A stretch of DNA of 64,000 nt from Plazaster borealis (lineage: Eukaryota; Echinodermata; Asteroidea; Forcipulatida; Labidiasteridae), in assembly GCA_021014325.1 (NCBI GenBank), contig CM037461.1, forward strand, positions 7,717,501-7,781,500, given 5' to 3'. Below the pieces are notes generated by a model, which saw only the letters and a program-made list of their open reading frames with translations, ran no database searches and was not told the DNA's origin. This document shows, piece after piece, positions 1-11,552 of the stretch. Position 1 is the stretch's first letter. Each line of letters begins with the position of its first letter. Position numbers and translations under genes: made by a program.

Positions 1-1134
1 TTCTATGTCATAATTGGCATTACTTGGTATCTTTGTTTGGTTTTTGGTGAGCTTTGGTCGCTTCGATGCCACAGTCAGAATAGCCTCTTCCTCAGCCTCC
101 TCCTCCAGCTCTATCTCGTCCTCTTCATCATCTCCACCAACTGCCTTACTTGCATCTTCTGCAGCTATCGCTGTTGAAGTTTTAAAGTGAAGAATTAATC
201 AAATTACGTGTAAGTTCACTACCAAGGCAGCAAATTATATGGTTGAAAAAATATTATGCTCATGAATAGTTAGTTTAAAAAAATGTGTTTACCATATGCC
301 ACATTGTCGATCATTGCCACTTCCTCAAGGTCTGTTTCTCCATCCTCCTTGCTGACTATGCCATCCTATGAAGTGGGGGCCAATGCATCCAGCACAGTCT
401 CAAACGTCTTATTTGGTTTGGGCTTCTTACCTCCTCCTGAAGGCAAAAACAAGTAAATTATTTCAGAACAGTTCATCACCCACTTTCTTGAATAAATTTT
501 GAATCTTTTGAAAAACATTAACTTTAAAACAGAAAAAGTGGTGGGTAGCCCTGTTTTAGTGTGGTATTTTGTTTTATAATAGCAGAAAGAAAATATTATT
601 AGTTGTCACACGAGCGCGAGTGGAAAACGGAAGATATTGTGCTTCTGCGTCTCATATTGAATGAGGCCAAAGGCCCAGTTGATATGAGATGGGATGTGGG
701 TTCCTACACAAGGAACTTTACTATATAAGTGCTTCTCAGTGGCACATGTAAATGGTAACCCATGTGAGGGCAGAAATGGTTTTTGTGAATGATTAGCTTG
801 GAGTGAGTGTGTTACATGTATACCGGTATTCACAGCACAGGAATAAAATGGAATGAAATAAATTGCCCGGTAACCAGGGATAATAAAGTGATAAATACTA
901 GCTTAACAAATTAAGTACACAAAAAACAAAATTTACTCACCTGTTTTAGAAACTTCTTGATAGTAAAACTTGGCCTTGCTGGCCACATCTACCCACTTCT
1001 TTCGGATTTTATTCTAGTCACGCTGGTGCCCACCACTTGCAACGAGAACTTCTGCAGCCTTCTTCCAATATTCAATCTTTACATTCTCGACCCCTGCCTC
1101 AGCCTTCTTTCCTTTCTTATTAGTTTTGAATAGT
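1..1134 (-). pseudogene. Harbinger-type Myb/SANT-like DNA-binding protein, copy 1 (broken, runs off left edge)
   Basis: Three minus-strand blocks join in one phase. Block 1 (about 1134-941) reads a Myb/SANT-like segment with WKKAAEVLVASGG and IRKKWVDVASKAK and ends at a GTGAGT donor. Block 2 (436-293) lies between a TTCAG acceptor and a GTAAAC donor and reads GGGKKPKPNKTFETV. Block 3 (170-1) follows an AACAG acceptor and reads a strongly acidic run, then KRPKLTKNQTK. All junctions are phase 1, which supports the model. This architecture (trihelix/Myb-like domain, then acidic linker) is that of the accessory protein encoded beside PIF/Harbinger transposases, which helps bring transposase to element ends. 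In-frame TAG codons at about 1014-1016 and 366-368 show it is a relic. The C-terminus lies outside the window. A second copy lies at 50.8-52.3 kb. Confidence 0.72.
601..668. repeat. half of a foldback hairpin repeat
   Basis: This stretch in the intron of the first Myb-like relic resembles one arm of the complete inverted repeat at 50254-50375. Both contain a GTTRTCACAC start, a CGCG-rich step and CTTCTGCGTC. Only one clear arm is present here, with a weak partner near 690-705. Confidence 0.5.
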
Positions 1135-1379
1135 TTTGCCGTATTCTCTTGTACAAATGTACACTAAACCGCTACTTCTTCATGTTCCCAGTTTCAGATT
1201 TTTTAGCATTTCTGCAAACATTTTTTTTATCAGCAAAAAGTTACATTACAGTCTGTCATCAAATGTAAATAAAAACCGAGTCGCAAGCATTGCCGAGTTT
1301 CATTATCTAATTCTAATATATCAGGCTATAACTTATAAGTTGTAACATATAGCATAGTAAAGTCCTTTTTTTACAGTTT

Positions 1380-4090
1380 CTGATTCTCATGAATCACTGC
1401 CCAACACAATTTTTCTTTTTTTATTTGCTACACGTGTAATTATGCAAGAACAAAATTGTTTCACTTGCTGCCGAATGTGATGTAAGTTGTTTCCTCCCCC
1501 CCCCCAAAAAAAAAGGAGATGGCAAGAACCTAAACTTGTCCCATTCCCATTAAAAAAAAATATAAAAATAGAATGAATTCTGAATTTCCGCTCTTGTAGT
1601 CCTATTTATTGCCTTTATTGCTCGTAGGCCGGCCCCTTGAACAACATAGCGATACATTACGTTAAACTAAGTTACATGTACGTACGCTTTTTTTATGTTT
1701 TCTGCTGCAACGGGCTGATAGTGATATGCTTGGTTCAGAATACACAACAGTGCCTTCTTGTTGACCTAATTGTTATGATAATGAGTCGTTATAAATCGTA
1801 GCGACAGACTGTAATGTAATAATTTGCACGAGGAATACTTGTATGTAGTTCCTAAAAATGTAACCCAAAAGATCGACAGAAATTCTTATCAACAACAATA
1901 ATTACTTTGAGTAGTCTAAGCAGACGACATTTCACTCTCCTCCAATCATTTTCCATGATTTCTTCCTGATAAGTCCATGGTGTGTGGAGCAGTACTGAGT
2001 GTCTGCCATAAGTCTACGTTGTCATCATGCAGAGTTAAGTTGTAGTGTGCCCAGAATGAGGACATACTAAAAGTTGTACCAGAAAAAGGGCGTCCCAAAA
2101 ACGTGTTTCAAGAAAACTGAGCATAAAAGTTCAAGAGTCATTATAGGCAGGTTATATTCTGCATGGGAACGGGAAAAGATGTATTGTTGCATGACTACAA
2201 CACTGGCTATGGTTCTTTCAAAAGAGCTTCTGCCTTACTTGATCTCATAGTACCTTGCCTGAACCAGGAGTACCCTGGATATCAATGCTTGCTCATGTTC
2301 AAGCAAATCCACTTTCCTCCCCATATCCTGTTGCTCGGTGATTTTGTATTTTTTCTTTGTTGGTTCAAAATGCAGTCACAGAAAGCAACAAGTTTTTTGA
2401 TTTTCATAAATTTTGGCGATTTATAAATACTATATTATTATTTAATAATATTTAATTTTGAATACAACAAAGAATGTGTTCATTTAAAACAAACATATTT
2501 TTGTGTATAAAGTTACCTGGGTCATCTAATTGTGCAGGCCTGCTTGCTGGCATGAATGAACCTGTGATGGACAATAAAATCATAATTATTCATTTAGAAT
2601 ACTAGTTAAAATTGCTATGGGCTGTAAACATCTTGCTGAAAATAAAACACAAAAACTCAAATATTTCAATCAGTACTCATGCTGGTTAGTCAAACTTCCA
2701 TCTGACTGTCTAACTGGGTGAGTCATGAGACATAGAAGGTCAACTCCTCATATTTGAACTATAAAGTTCCCAACACTAATAGATTATGCACTACTTACAA
2801 CTGAAGGTGTCCTTGGGGCAGTCAATGCCATGCAATTTCACAGATGACAGTGACCTCTCAATTAATTTTTGAGCCTGGCTTAGTTCAGGAAGATGTGGGC
2901 CTCCACCTGTTGCCTGTGTCTGCCATCTTCGTTGTATTACTATTTAAGGAAATTTGACGTTTGGCACAGAGTAACACAAAATGAAACAAGAAAAAGTACA
3001 GTCATTTTACTAGTTTCACTTGCCTCTTTTTGCCTTTACCATAAGTTCACGGGCAATAAATGTTATGCAAACATGGTGAAAGTAATTTTGTAATGCTGAA
3101 AAAGCGTTGATGTCTCACAATGACAGACTTACACCGGCATTATTATTGAGCTGGAGAACTGACTCGAACATAATTACATTAATGTGGGTCAATTTAGCCT
3201 AATTACTTCAGATAAAAGACTGTTATTGTATAAGTGCAATGTACTTTTAAAATCATTTAAAAGTCAGTGTTCCTTCAAAAATGTACTTTTTTTCTTTGAT
3301 AGGCGCATCATCAGCTATCCATCATTTGGAATTTATGAGGGGCAGGGTAATCCCAGAAGCTTAAATAGAAAGAATAAAGAAAGAGAAGGTACACTCATGA
3401 TTCTACACTGAAATAGTACCTTTTCCAAAAGATTTCATCATCAAATAATACTGCAAACCTAACAAAATAAAGGACTGTCAGTTTGATATTGTGAATTGTT
3501 GTAATTTAATTATGTTACTCTTTGAGGGTAAGGTGGCCCTCCCAGATTTGGACATTATAGTTTACAGTTAGTGATAAACTTGAAACAATAATGAGGTTTA
3601 CATTTTGTAGTTTTTTGTTTTGTTTTCAAGGGTGTACTTAGCACAAGTTCTATCCGAGCATGCATGTTAACAATTTCTTAACACACCAGTTGTTTATGGA
3701 ACATGAAGTGCATGGCACAAAATCATGAAAATAGAAAAAGACTCTATCAAAGCGATATGGCATCATTCAGTAGTAACTTCATAGTGCTATCAGTCTTGAA
3801 ATAAGTAGCCTACCTTTCAACAAATCCGTGTTTTCTTTAAATCTGAAGAAGTATTGGATGGTTTAAACTTGAAAAAACAAAGCCCCTTTCTTTAAATAAA
3901 GCCACTAAATTTGAAGTGTCTACTTTTTGTAAAGAAATTTGCAAACATAAAAATTACTATCACATTCACTAACCAAGCACATTACTGGTGATGAATCTTA
4001 AACAATCCAAGGCTTAAAGCTGACATTTTGATGGGTGAGAAGACTGCCAAAAGATATTTTGTGAGCATTATTTCTAAAAGTACAACATTT
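1380..4090. other. AT-rich non-coding stretch apart from the small exon candidates
   Basis: Apart from the two small candidate exons I see only AT-rich sequence with short homopolymer runs, for example C9 followed by A9 near 1496-1514. The open frames here are short and lack family motifs or codon-like composition. Confidence 0.5.
2517..2884 (-). other. two candidate small exons, unidentified
   Basis: On the minus strand a block ending at 2799 (GTAAGT donor) reads SQAQKLIERSLSSVKLHG and onward to DCPKDTF. A 45-bp block, 2561-2517, sits between a CATCACAG acceptor and a GTAACT donor and reads GSFMPASRPAQLDDP. Both are open and bounded by plausible splice sites, but they are too short to assign. 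They could belong to the transposon gene whose Myb-like exons lie downstream on the same strand, or be chance. Confidence 0.3.
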
Positions 4091-4104
4091 TTTTCTTGAT
4101 GCAG

Positions 4105-4332
4105 ATTGATGAGAGAACACTACTTCTTATTGAGGACCAAGAACTTCAAGCTTTCATTCCACACTGGGTGACCAAGTGGCACTGAAAAAGTTCTGCAAGG
4201 AAAGAATAAAGCAGTTGTCGTCCAGTTATAGTGGAGATATCGAGAAGGGAAAACTCAGACTCAACAATCATAAACTACATACATGTTATATAATTTGCAC
4301 AAGCAAAATTTCAGCTAGTCATCAATTATGCA
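4105..4332 (+). pseudogene. SAM-like domain exon (C-terminal half), frameshifted
   Basis: A pyrimidine-rich acceptor ending TTGATGCAG at 4104 precedes IDERTLLLIEDQELQAFIP. After a one-base slip the next frame continues LGDQVALKKFCKERIKQ. The alternation of an acidic helix (LLLI-DQELQ), a turn (FIP..GDQ) and a basic last helix (ALKKFCK) is that of the second half of a sterile alpha motif domain, a protein-interaction module. SAMD3-like multi-copy proteins in marine animals carry such a domain, and a fragment of the characteristic SAMD3-like body lies at 43.07-43.71 kb. The indel near 4155 makes it a likely relic. Confidence is moderate because the exon is short. Confidence 0.45.
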
Positions 4333-5404
4333 TGAGAAAGAGTTTATGCTGAATTGACACAATTAAGGGCAACATAACCAAGTGACTACAGAGATAGTTA
4401 TACAAGTACTATTCATGATTGTTATGGCATTAATTTAAGGGGCAAGTCTGTAAAGGTATATTGTTTTGTTCCATTCAATGGTGTACATGTTATGAGTGTC
4501 TTTTAATAATGTTGAGAGAGAAAAATTATAAAGGGCCAGATTATTTCAGGATGCACCATCACATTTTGAGATGTCAGAATTGTTTAATAACTTGAAGACT
4601 AGAATAAGTGGTGCAAAATCTAGATGGCTGTGATCATCTTATCAATTGTCTTCATCTTCATCTTCTGCATCATCATCAACGTCTGTAAGTGAGTACTTGC
4701 AATCACTGCACTTGCAGAGTTCAGTGCAAGGGAGATTTTGTTTCAGCCAGTTTTGGTTGTTTCTATTGCAATGACACACGCACGCTTATGTGGGCGCTGC
4801 CATCTTGATTTGAAACCACAACTCCAGGTTACATTAATATTTACTGCAGTACACAATGGCAATAGTGGTTCGAGATTAAAGAATAGCGCCATCATACAGC
4901 ATAATATGGGCATGGTAATAGCGCTGCAAAACAGGCGACTTTTCTTGCTTAATTTCTCATTAATAATTTCATTTTCTTGACAATGTAGCAATATGTTCAC
5001 TGCAAAATAAAGTAAAGGGAATTTAGTATATGGTATTACATTTATGCAACTTAACAAAAGTGGGAGTATGAGGCTGTTCAAATAAGGCAAAACCTGTAAG
5101 CTAGGCACCAGGAAGGACAAACACTGCGGCATTGACAATTATGAAGAAAAAATATTATAATGCATGCCAGGACAAATAAAAAAGCAAAACAACCAAAAAA
5201 CATACAAACAAACAAATCACAACATATCGAATGAACATACAAAACAAACAATTTAGACAGACAGACAAACATACTTAGTAGAGCGACATTGTGGGTCATT
5301 TCTTGTCTGTACGTTGTGAACGCCTTAAATGAGTACAGGCAAGTATTATGATCCATTCCCATATACCAAGTTGTACGCGTGGTTTGTTTTGTCCAAAATT
5401 GTGG

Positions 5405-5818
5405 GGTTGAAGGAAATGACTGTCTGTACACTGCAAGGAAAATACAGAAATTTAATAGAATTAAACTATCAAAAATTATGGGTTCATAGACCATAATTGT
5501 CTGTATTTTGTGAAGAGATATTACAGATAAGTAAAGGGGTTGTAATTGTAGATGTTATCTGTCTGTACACTGTGCAAGGAAAAAACATACATTTAGTGGG
5601 ATTAAACTGTCCAACATTATGGGTTTGTAGAGCATACCTCTCTGTGCATTGTGAAGAGATATTACAGACAATTAATGGGGTTGTGTATGTTATTTGTCTG
5701 TACATTGTGCAAGGAAAAAAAGACATTTAATGGGATTAAACTGTCCAACATTATGGGGTTGTAGAGCATACCTACATGTATCTGTACATTGTGAAGAGAT
5801 ATTACAGACAATGGGAGA
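5405..5818 (+). repeat. tandem repeat, about 135-140 bp period, three copies
   Basis: The phrase CTGTACAYTGTGCAAGGAAAA recurs in diverged form at about 5424, 5564 and 5699. The phrase TTGTGAAGAGATATTACAGA recurs at about 5508, 5648 and 5789. Each unit also carries GGGATTAAACTGTCCAACATTATGGG-like sequence. The spacing gives a period near 140 bp. It ends close to the THAP exon. Confidence 0.75.
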
Positions 5819-5885
5819 CTTTAGACTTTCAGCCAATCACCAAGAGAGGGCGCTCGTCACCAGGTAGTCGGAGAAGTTTTGGCAG

Positions 5886-6111
5886 CACTCGTCAACAACT
5901 ACTTCGTTCGTGTTTTGGAGTATCAAATTGTTCTGGAACAGGACGTACTGGACATGAGTTTCCCAAAGATAAAAAGCGATGTGCTGAGTGGCGAGTAGCT
6001 ATCCGTAGAGTCACAAATGACAAGGGCTGATCTTGGTGTGCAACTGCCTGTGACACGATTTGCTCAAAGCATTTTTTGGAGATGGACTACGATCAATATG
6101 GAAAATGTGGT
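5886..6111 (+). pseudogene. THAP zinc-finger exon with an in-frame stop
   Basis: The reading starts around SCFGVSNCSGTGRTGHEFPK and continues KDKKRCAEWRVAIRR. After a TGA at 6028-6030 it continues in the same frame with CDTICSKHFLEMDYDQYGK. This is the C2CH order of a THAP domain (CxxxxC, FPKD-like loop, W, then CSKHF), about 75 residues from first cysteine to the DYDQYG segment. It ends at a GGTAAGT donor. THAP domains bind DNA in P-element and ISL2EU/IS4EU-type transposases and in proteins derived from them. A matching continuation, with the LKKDAVPS motif that commonly follows THAP and a transposase helix-turn-helix, lies on the same strand at 11.55-12.13 kb. The two may therefore be exons of one element split by later insertions. 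Confidence 0.72.
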
Positions 6112-6647
6112 AAGTTTTAGTTTTGGGATGCGAAATCAGCTTTGGGACATGCCCCACTTTTACCTTTCATCGCATAAATTTTAGTAGGCCTGTTTGTTCG
6201 GTTTCATCTATTTAACTTAAGGCTAGTATATACTATTCTAGTTTAAGGTCCAATTTATTAATTTTCCAAAAATGAGTAGATAATGAAAGGGTACTTCTAG
6301 CTAGAGAAGTAATAAAAGAGTATCTATGCTACAGTGACAAGAAATAACATTATTAGAGAAATAGAGGCCTCAAGGCTCAACCACCCGCCATGATCATTTT
6401 GTGTACTAAAGCAAAAACTGTGCAATGTACTGTAACATATGTACAGTTGTTGGTGCACTTGATGTAGCCCATGCCTAGCTATGTGGTGTATAACATGATG
6501 GGTTTTTTTTGTACATAATGTACATGAACGTGTAATTTTGGGTCATGTTTACATTTTGTACATTTTCAAGACTGTACAGTTCATGGCCTGTGAACAACAC
6601 AACACATTAGGGTGTCAGAGACTCATACTCCCACCAACTTGTGTTCA

Positions 6648-7407
6648 TATTGTTTCACCCAAAGCTGATACAAAGCGACAACGGTACACAATTTGTGGGT
6701 GCTGAGAGACAGCTAAGAGAAATGGTGAGTGGATGGAGGAATGATGAATTGCAAGAGTTTTCCGCAGAGCGACAAGTCACATGGAGATTCATCACACCTC
6801 TGGCTCTTCATCAAAACGGATGTGCGGAATCACTCGTAAAAAGCTGCAAACATGCTTTGAAGAAAGCGATCAGTGAACAACGACTTACTCCGTTTAAACT
6901 GCATACCTGTCTGCAAGAGATTGCAAATCTTGTAAATGAACGACCGATAGGAAGACTGCCAAACGATCCGGATGATGGAACATACAAATGCCCAAATGAC
7001 ATTCTGTTGGGACGGGCATCCAGTAGGGTTCCACCAAGGACCATTTCGCCCAACCAACAATCCTAGGGAAACATTGGAGTTCGTTCAGCGCATAGTTGAT
7101 GCATTCTGGAAGTCATGGATTCGCGATGTATTTCCACTATTGGTCCCTAGAAGAAAGTGGAAAGTAGACAGACGGAATGTGAAGGTATATGATGTTGTTC
7201 TAATAGCGGAACAGAACCTGGTTCTCGGGCAATGGAAACTTGGCAGAATAACGGAAGTGTACCCAGGAAATGACAATCGGGTGCGGAACGTTCAGGTGAA
7301 AACCGCTAACAGCCTGCTGAGTAGACCTGTGACTAAAATTGTTGTTCTGTATCCAGTAGAAGGGTATGACTATCTTAAAGCAACTGTATTGCTTTGTGGG
7401 GGGAGGA
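6648..7407 (+). pseudogene. BEL/Pao retrotransposon integrase C-terminal half, frameshifted
   Basis: The 5' part reads SDNGTQFVGA, then HQNGCAESLVKSCKHALKKA, an integrase catalytic core. It continues through NLVNERPIGRLPNDPDDG and CPNDILLGRAS, which are hallmarks of BEL/Pao elements. After a frame change near 7035-7050 the second frame carries FVQRIVDAFWKSW, PLLVPRRKW and GRITEVYPGND, then PVTKIVVLYPVEGYD, the usual end of BEL/Pao pol. The start is truncated: capsid, protease, reverse transcriptase and RNase H are missing, and upstream sequence is non-coding. A purine-rich tract (TGTGGGGGGAGGA, 7395-7407) lies just after the stop region, where such elements keep the polypurine tract before the 3' LTR. 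Confidence 0.85.
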
Positions 7408-7629
7408 TGTTTAGAGTGAAACTGGGATTTCTTAATTTCAATAGAGGGCGCTCTTCCAAATGCAGGTTCTGAATTCAGAACAAGATGGCGCGTCGCTGAC
7501 GTGTATGTTTGTGGAAAGGAAATGAGCTGAAAGTACAGTTTTGGGGCTATTTACCTCTGATATGTTATGGTAAACTGTTGGGTGAGTTTTATAGAGTTGA
7601 TTTATGTTATATGTAGTTTAATAATAATA
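7408..7629 (+). mobile_element. probable start of the BEL/Pao 3' LTR
   Basis: The sequence after the polypurine tract begins TGTTTAGAG, as expected for an LTR 5' edge. The LTR seems to be interrupted at about 7630 by the hairpin-ended element. Sequence at 10563-10945, ending near TCACA, may be its continuation. Boundaries are inferred because no second LTR is present for comparison. Confidence 0.45.
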
Positions 7630-7679
7630 ACTAGACATTAGGTGTTTGTGAACAAACACAAAGCTGTTCCGTGTTTTTT

Positions 7680-8235
7680 TTACATGCTCAAAGGTTTTAA
7701 ACTGAAAAGAATTCGAAAATTGGCTGTGTAGTTCTGGAGATCTGGTCCCACTTCCGGTTGACCCGGAAGTAAAGGTCAACATCGGGTCATGGTAACCTAA
7801 GTTCAATGTTTAATGCTCAAATGATCTATAACTGAAAAGAAATTGAAAATCGGTTTATAGTTCTTGAGATATGGTCCCACTTCCGGTTAATCCGGAAGAA
7901 AAGGTCAATATGGGGTCGCGGTAACCCAAGTTCAATCTTCAATGCTTAAAGGGTCTATAACTGAAAAGAAATTGTAAATCAGGTGTGTACTTCTTCTCAA
8001 GGGGTCACGGCAACCGAAGTTCAATCTGTAATGCACAAAGGATCTATAACTGAAAAGAAATTGAAAATCGGTTGTGTAGTTCTTGAGATATGGTCCCACT
8101 TCCGGTTGACCCGGAGCTAAAGATCAACATGGGGTCACGTTAACCCAAGGCTAATCTCCAATGCCCAAGGAGTCTATAACTGAACAATTTTTTGAAAATA
8201 GGCTGTGTACTTCTTCAGATATGGTGCTGCAAAGA
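7680..8235 (+). repeat. minisatellite of about 130-bp units inside copy 1
   Basis: About four to five units each contain the near-palindrome CTTCCGGTTGACCCGGAAG, then AAAGGTCAACATGGGGTCACGG, CAAAGGATCTATAACTGAAAAG and GTAGTTCTTGAGATATGGTC. Starts of the palindrome are near 7752, 7870 and 8097. One unit is truncated and lacks it. Confidence 0.85.
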
Positions 8236-8436
8236 TTAACTAGTTAAAGCTTTGAATTACCGTAGTTTGACACCTGATGACGTCACAGTAACAAAAATGT
8301 GTTTTTCATACTAATAAATTTGATAAGGAACACGATGGTATATAACTTATTCCAATCTAATGCCTTTTAACGAAAACCCCATTAGAACGTCCTCTCTCGG
8401 TTAGGATTCCAATATCACGGCAGTCTTTGACGCCTA

Positions 8437-8458
8437 GCCGTGATTGCGCAATCACGGC
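8437..8458. repeat. perfect 22-bp palindrome
   Basis: GCCGTGATTGC followed by its exact reverse complement. Copy 2 keeps the core GTGATTGCGCAATCA at about 13582, so the site belongs to the element and not to a later insertion. Confidence 0.8.
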
Positions 8459-8470
8459 ACAATTGCCAGC

Positions 8471-8606
8471 TAGCCATTAGCCTTTTTGAGATAATGGTGG
8501 ACACTATAATAGGAGTGCACTGTAGGATTTGGGTGTATACAGACAAATTTACCCAAATCAAACAGTGTTATAGTAATGTGTCCGCCATATCTCAAAATGG
8601 CTTATG
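8471..8606. mobile_element. small foldback insertion inside copy 1
   Basis: Arms of about 60 bp face each other around 8540. The left arm runs AGCCATT, TTTTTGAGATA, GGACACTATAATA, GATTTGGGT. The right arm runs ACCCAAATC, AGTGTTATAGTAATGTGTCC, TATCTCAAAA, TGGCT. The homologous place in copy 2 (about 13590-13630) lacks this sequence and keeps flanking GTCCGATTTGTCAC, so this is a later MITE-like insertion. Confidence 0.7.
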
Positions 8607-10466
8607 GAGTCCGATTTGTCACTTCATCAGTAATTATCTTGGAAATACATTGTACTTTGATTAGTTTTAATGGTCTGGAATAACTCATTCGTGTTTTAAA
8701 TTTTTTTTTTTATTTTTTTTTTAGGTAACTCTCGTAGTCTTTGTTATTTCAAAACAACTTTGCATGCAGCAATATTTGTAAGAAACATTGAACGCTAGGG
8801 GGCGTTCCACACGATTCGATTGCGCATGCTCGCTTTTGCGATGGGTGATTGCGCAAAGTCAAAATGCTGCAATGAAGAATGAATAGATTCAATGTTTTTG
8901 ATCACATGCCGGTTGTGTAAACAGGTTTTTTACTTGAAATTTTGTTTATGAAACTGCTGTTACACGGGTCGCCAACTGTTACAGAAGCGGTTACACGTTT
9001 AAAAAAAATAACCGTGAATGCGCAGGCTTATACGTAAGCGTTCACGGATAAGTGACAGATCTTACGGTTCAATGTTAACAATTGTATGGTTCAGATAAAT
9101 GTTTAAAAATTCACTTGAATAGTGCTGCGAAATGCTGACCATAATAATTGCGATAACGATTTGCACAGCAAACAATCCCATGCCACAGACACCTTTATCG
9201 TTTCCAATTTACAGGCTTAAGTCTTCGTTAATTTATTACTTTGCGTGCAGCATTAGTTGCAAGAAACATCTGCGTTATTACGGTTCGGATAAAATCTGTT
9301 TCAGAAACGTTTCAGAAACAGTTAGGGGTTTACTAAAAAATAACTGTAAATGCATGTAAAGCTAAATGCTGTTGTATTAAAATCGTAAATGTAACAATTC
9401 TTGTTTTGGCTAAAACAGTAAGTTCATATGGGATATTTATGAGTGTATTGTAATTTTTGCTCTTCACACCCCCAAATCCAACACTGACCATTCTTTTTAT
9501 TGCTTTATTGCAACCACCAGTAAGTTTTTCTTTTTGCTACACGGCGGTTTCCTGAAGTAATGCCTTTGCATAAGAAACCTAAAACATATCGTTTTCCAGC
9601 GAACGGGACCCAAGCGCAGACAAGTCTACCACGCCGGCACATCATCTCAGAACACGGCGGTCTAATTTTCACGTCCATGCTGAGCGGTCACAAGACGCTG
9701 CGCTGAGATCCATACAAATAAATCTCGATTGTTTTGAGTGAACTTGTGTCAGTCGGCGACAGGAATGATGACTCTATGTATATTCTACAAAAAAACGCAA
9801 CATGGGTCATAAAGGATTTAGGACTTGATCGCGAGTTGAAAAAAGCAAATAACTGCACCGTTAAACTTGTATAGCGCCCTCAATCGTTTAAAAAGTTTAG
9901 AAATTCACTCATTTTTGTAAATAACCACAAATCAAATTCTAGGCAGTGTACCCATGGCGTTAAATTTGCCTGATAATTTGTTTTTTTTCTCGACTGACTA
10001 TGTTTTAATAAGTTTTGATGCTTTTAAACTGACCTTCAATAAATTCTGTCTTGTTTTAAGAAACATTTGTGTACTCTAGGACGTTAAATTTGAGCTTAAT
10101 TGAAAAATTATGTTTCTAGAAGTCGGATTTGTTTTCACAATCCCCATGTGTTTTTACACGGGTGAAAACACCCAATAAATGACGTCATGATGACATCGTT
10201 CTGCATTTTAGGCCGGCAAACTCATCTACATTATCCCAGAAGTCTAAAACTGAAAAAAAGTTTGACGATCGGGGGTATATTTTTTGAGATATGGTGGTAA
10301 TAAGATTGGCTAGTTAAATATTCATGTCATTATAACTAAGTAAACTTCATGACATAAGCTTCCTTATGATATAAGATTTTAGTCTTTCATATTCACTAAG
10401 GGTTTTTTAGGAATTAAACAAAATTGTTTACAAATGCTATGGGGATTTAGGCAGATACAAAGAATT

Positions 10467-10467
<1 letters not shown>

Positions 10468-10497
<30 letters not shown>

Positions 10498-10510
10498 TAA
10501 TAAAAAAAAT
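10468..10510. repeat. (AAT)n microsatellite at the 3' side of copy 1
   Basis: A run of AAT units precedes AAAAATCTTGACGA and the terminal hairpin. Copy 2 has the same arrangement at 14171-14200, so the run is part of the element's conserved 3' end. Confidence 0.85.
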
Positions 10511-10562
10511 AAAAATCTTGACGAAAACAATAGCTGTTCCGACTACTACGTCGGAACAGCTA

Positions 10563-10945
10563 ATAATGGGTTTTGTGATTGAGTGATAATTTCCATGGAA
10601 AAGACACATTAATTTTCAGGCAAGATGTACACATACAAAACGCTGTTAGTTTTATAATTGGTTTGTAGGGGGCCGTCATTCTGTGCTGTTTACTGAGTTC
10701 TGTCAAGCTTAATTACAGGGTATAAGTCTTATGTGTCCATGAATTATTTCTAGTAAGTGTATAACATTTTCATGACTGTGATAATTGTTGTTTTGGGTAC
10801 ATGTATTCATGTTGCTGTAATTGTAAATTGTGTTACCGGTACAGGCTGTATATGTACAGGCTGTATATGTACTGCTAACCTGCATGTCCTTTGTGTGACA
10901 GTGACCACATCGGTGTTCTCAGAGAATTAACTGCATCCGGTCACA
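10563..10945 (+). mobile_element. possible distal part of the BEL/Pao LTR
   Basis: Non-coding sequence between the end of hairpin-ended copy 1 and TCACA at 10945. It contains a short direct duplication, ACAGGCTGTATATGTAC, twice near 10845-10871. Its assignment to the LTR begun at 7408 rests only on position and on the CA-type ending. Confidence 0.3.
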
Positions 10946-11552
10946 GTAGTAAGTTTATTGTACTGATAAAATATAATTGAAGTTAATTCAGTGTTTTTAT
11001 TTACATTTACACAGTTGGAATTTGAGTATAAGTTGTTTCAATGGTTGACTCGTTATTGATTTGAGAATGTTAACAGTCATATGAAAGTTTGTGTATTTTC
11101 TAGTTTATTTGTTAATAATAATTGATTTAATGTAGAGAGTTTCTGTAGAGTGATTTTCGATCCACTCAATCTGTTTTATTCATTCTTTTACAAAATTGAA
11201 TGGTGATCAATAAAATGATCTCTCATACATTAGACCAGGTGTGAGTGTGCCAATTTCTTCGTCCTGTCAACCCTTCGACATATTTTTTAAGTGTGCATAT
11301 TTTTTAAGAACACTATCATGGCACCTTATCTTGAGAATATATTGAAAGTACTGCTAATGCTAATCATTAGCAGATTTGTTTCTGTGAAACACCTTCAATG
11401 AAATGTCTCAAATCTAAATAGGCCGGCATCTGTGAAACCCTTTTTGTAAAAGTTTTGACAAGTTGAATAGTCTAGTAAATATTATAAGCTGCCTTATTTT
11501 TTTAATTTCTATGCAGCAAAAAGCAAAAATGTTGCTTTTGTTTGAACTTTTA

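Larger units (their letters stand above)
7630..10562 (+). mobile_element. hairpin-ended, minisatellite-bearing element, copy 1 (Helentron/HINE-like, non-autonomous)
   Basis: The left end has ACTAGA at 7630, a perfect hairpin GTGTTTGT-GA-ACAAACAC (7642-7659), then AGCTGTTCCG (7662-7671). The right end has an (AAT)n run, then a 13-bp-arm hairpin TAGCTGTTCCGAC/GTCGGAACAGCTA (10531-10562). Inside are ~130-bp tandem repeats, the motif GACACCTGATGACGTCA and unique sequence also found in copy 2 (12135-14259). The left AGCTGTTCCG is inverted relative to the right hairpin arm. Asymmetric terminal inverted repeats, end hairpins and central tandem repeats together fit Helentron-associated elements. That class assignment is inference. 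I see no protein-coding region. Confidence 0.68.

Noticed and set aside
5405..5818. CRISPR-like array
   Set aside because: Only three diverged 140-bp units, with no short conserved repeat and spacer structure, in a eukaryotic context.
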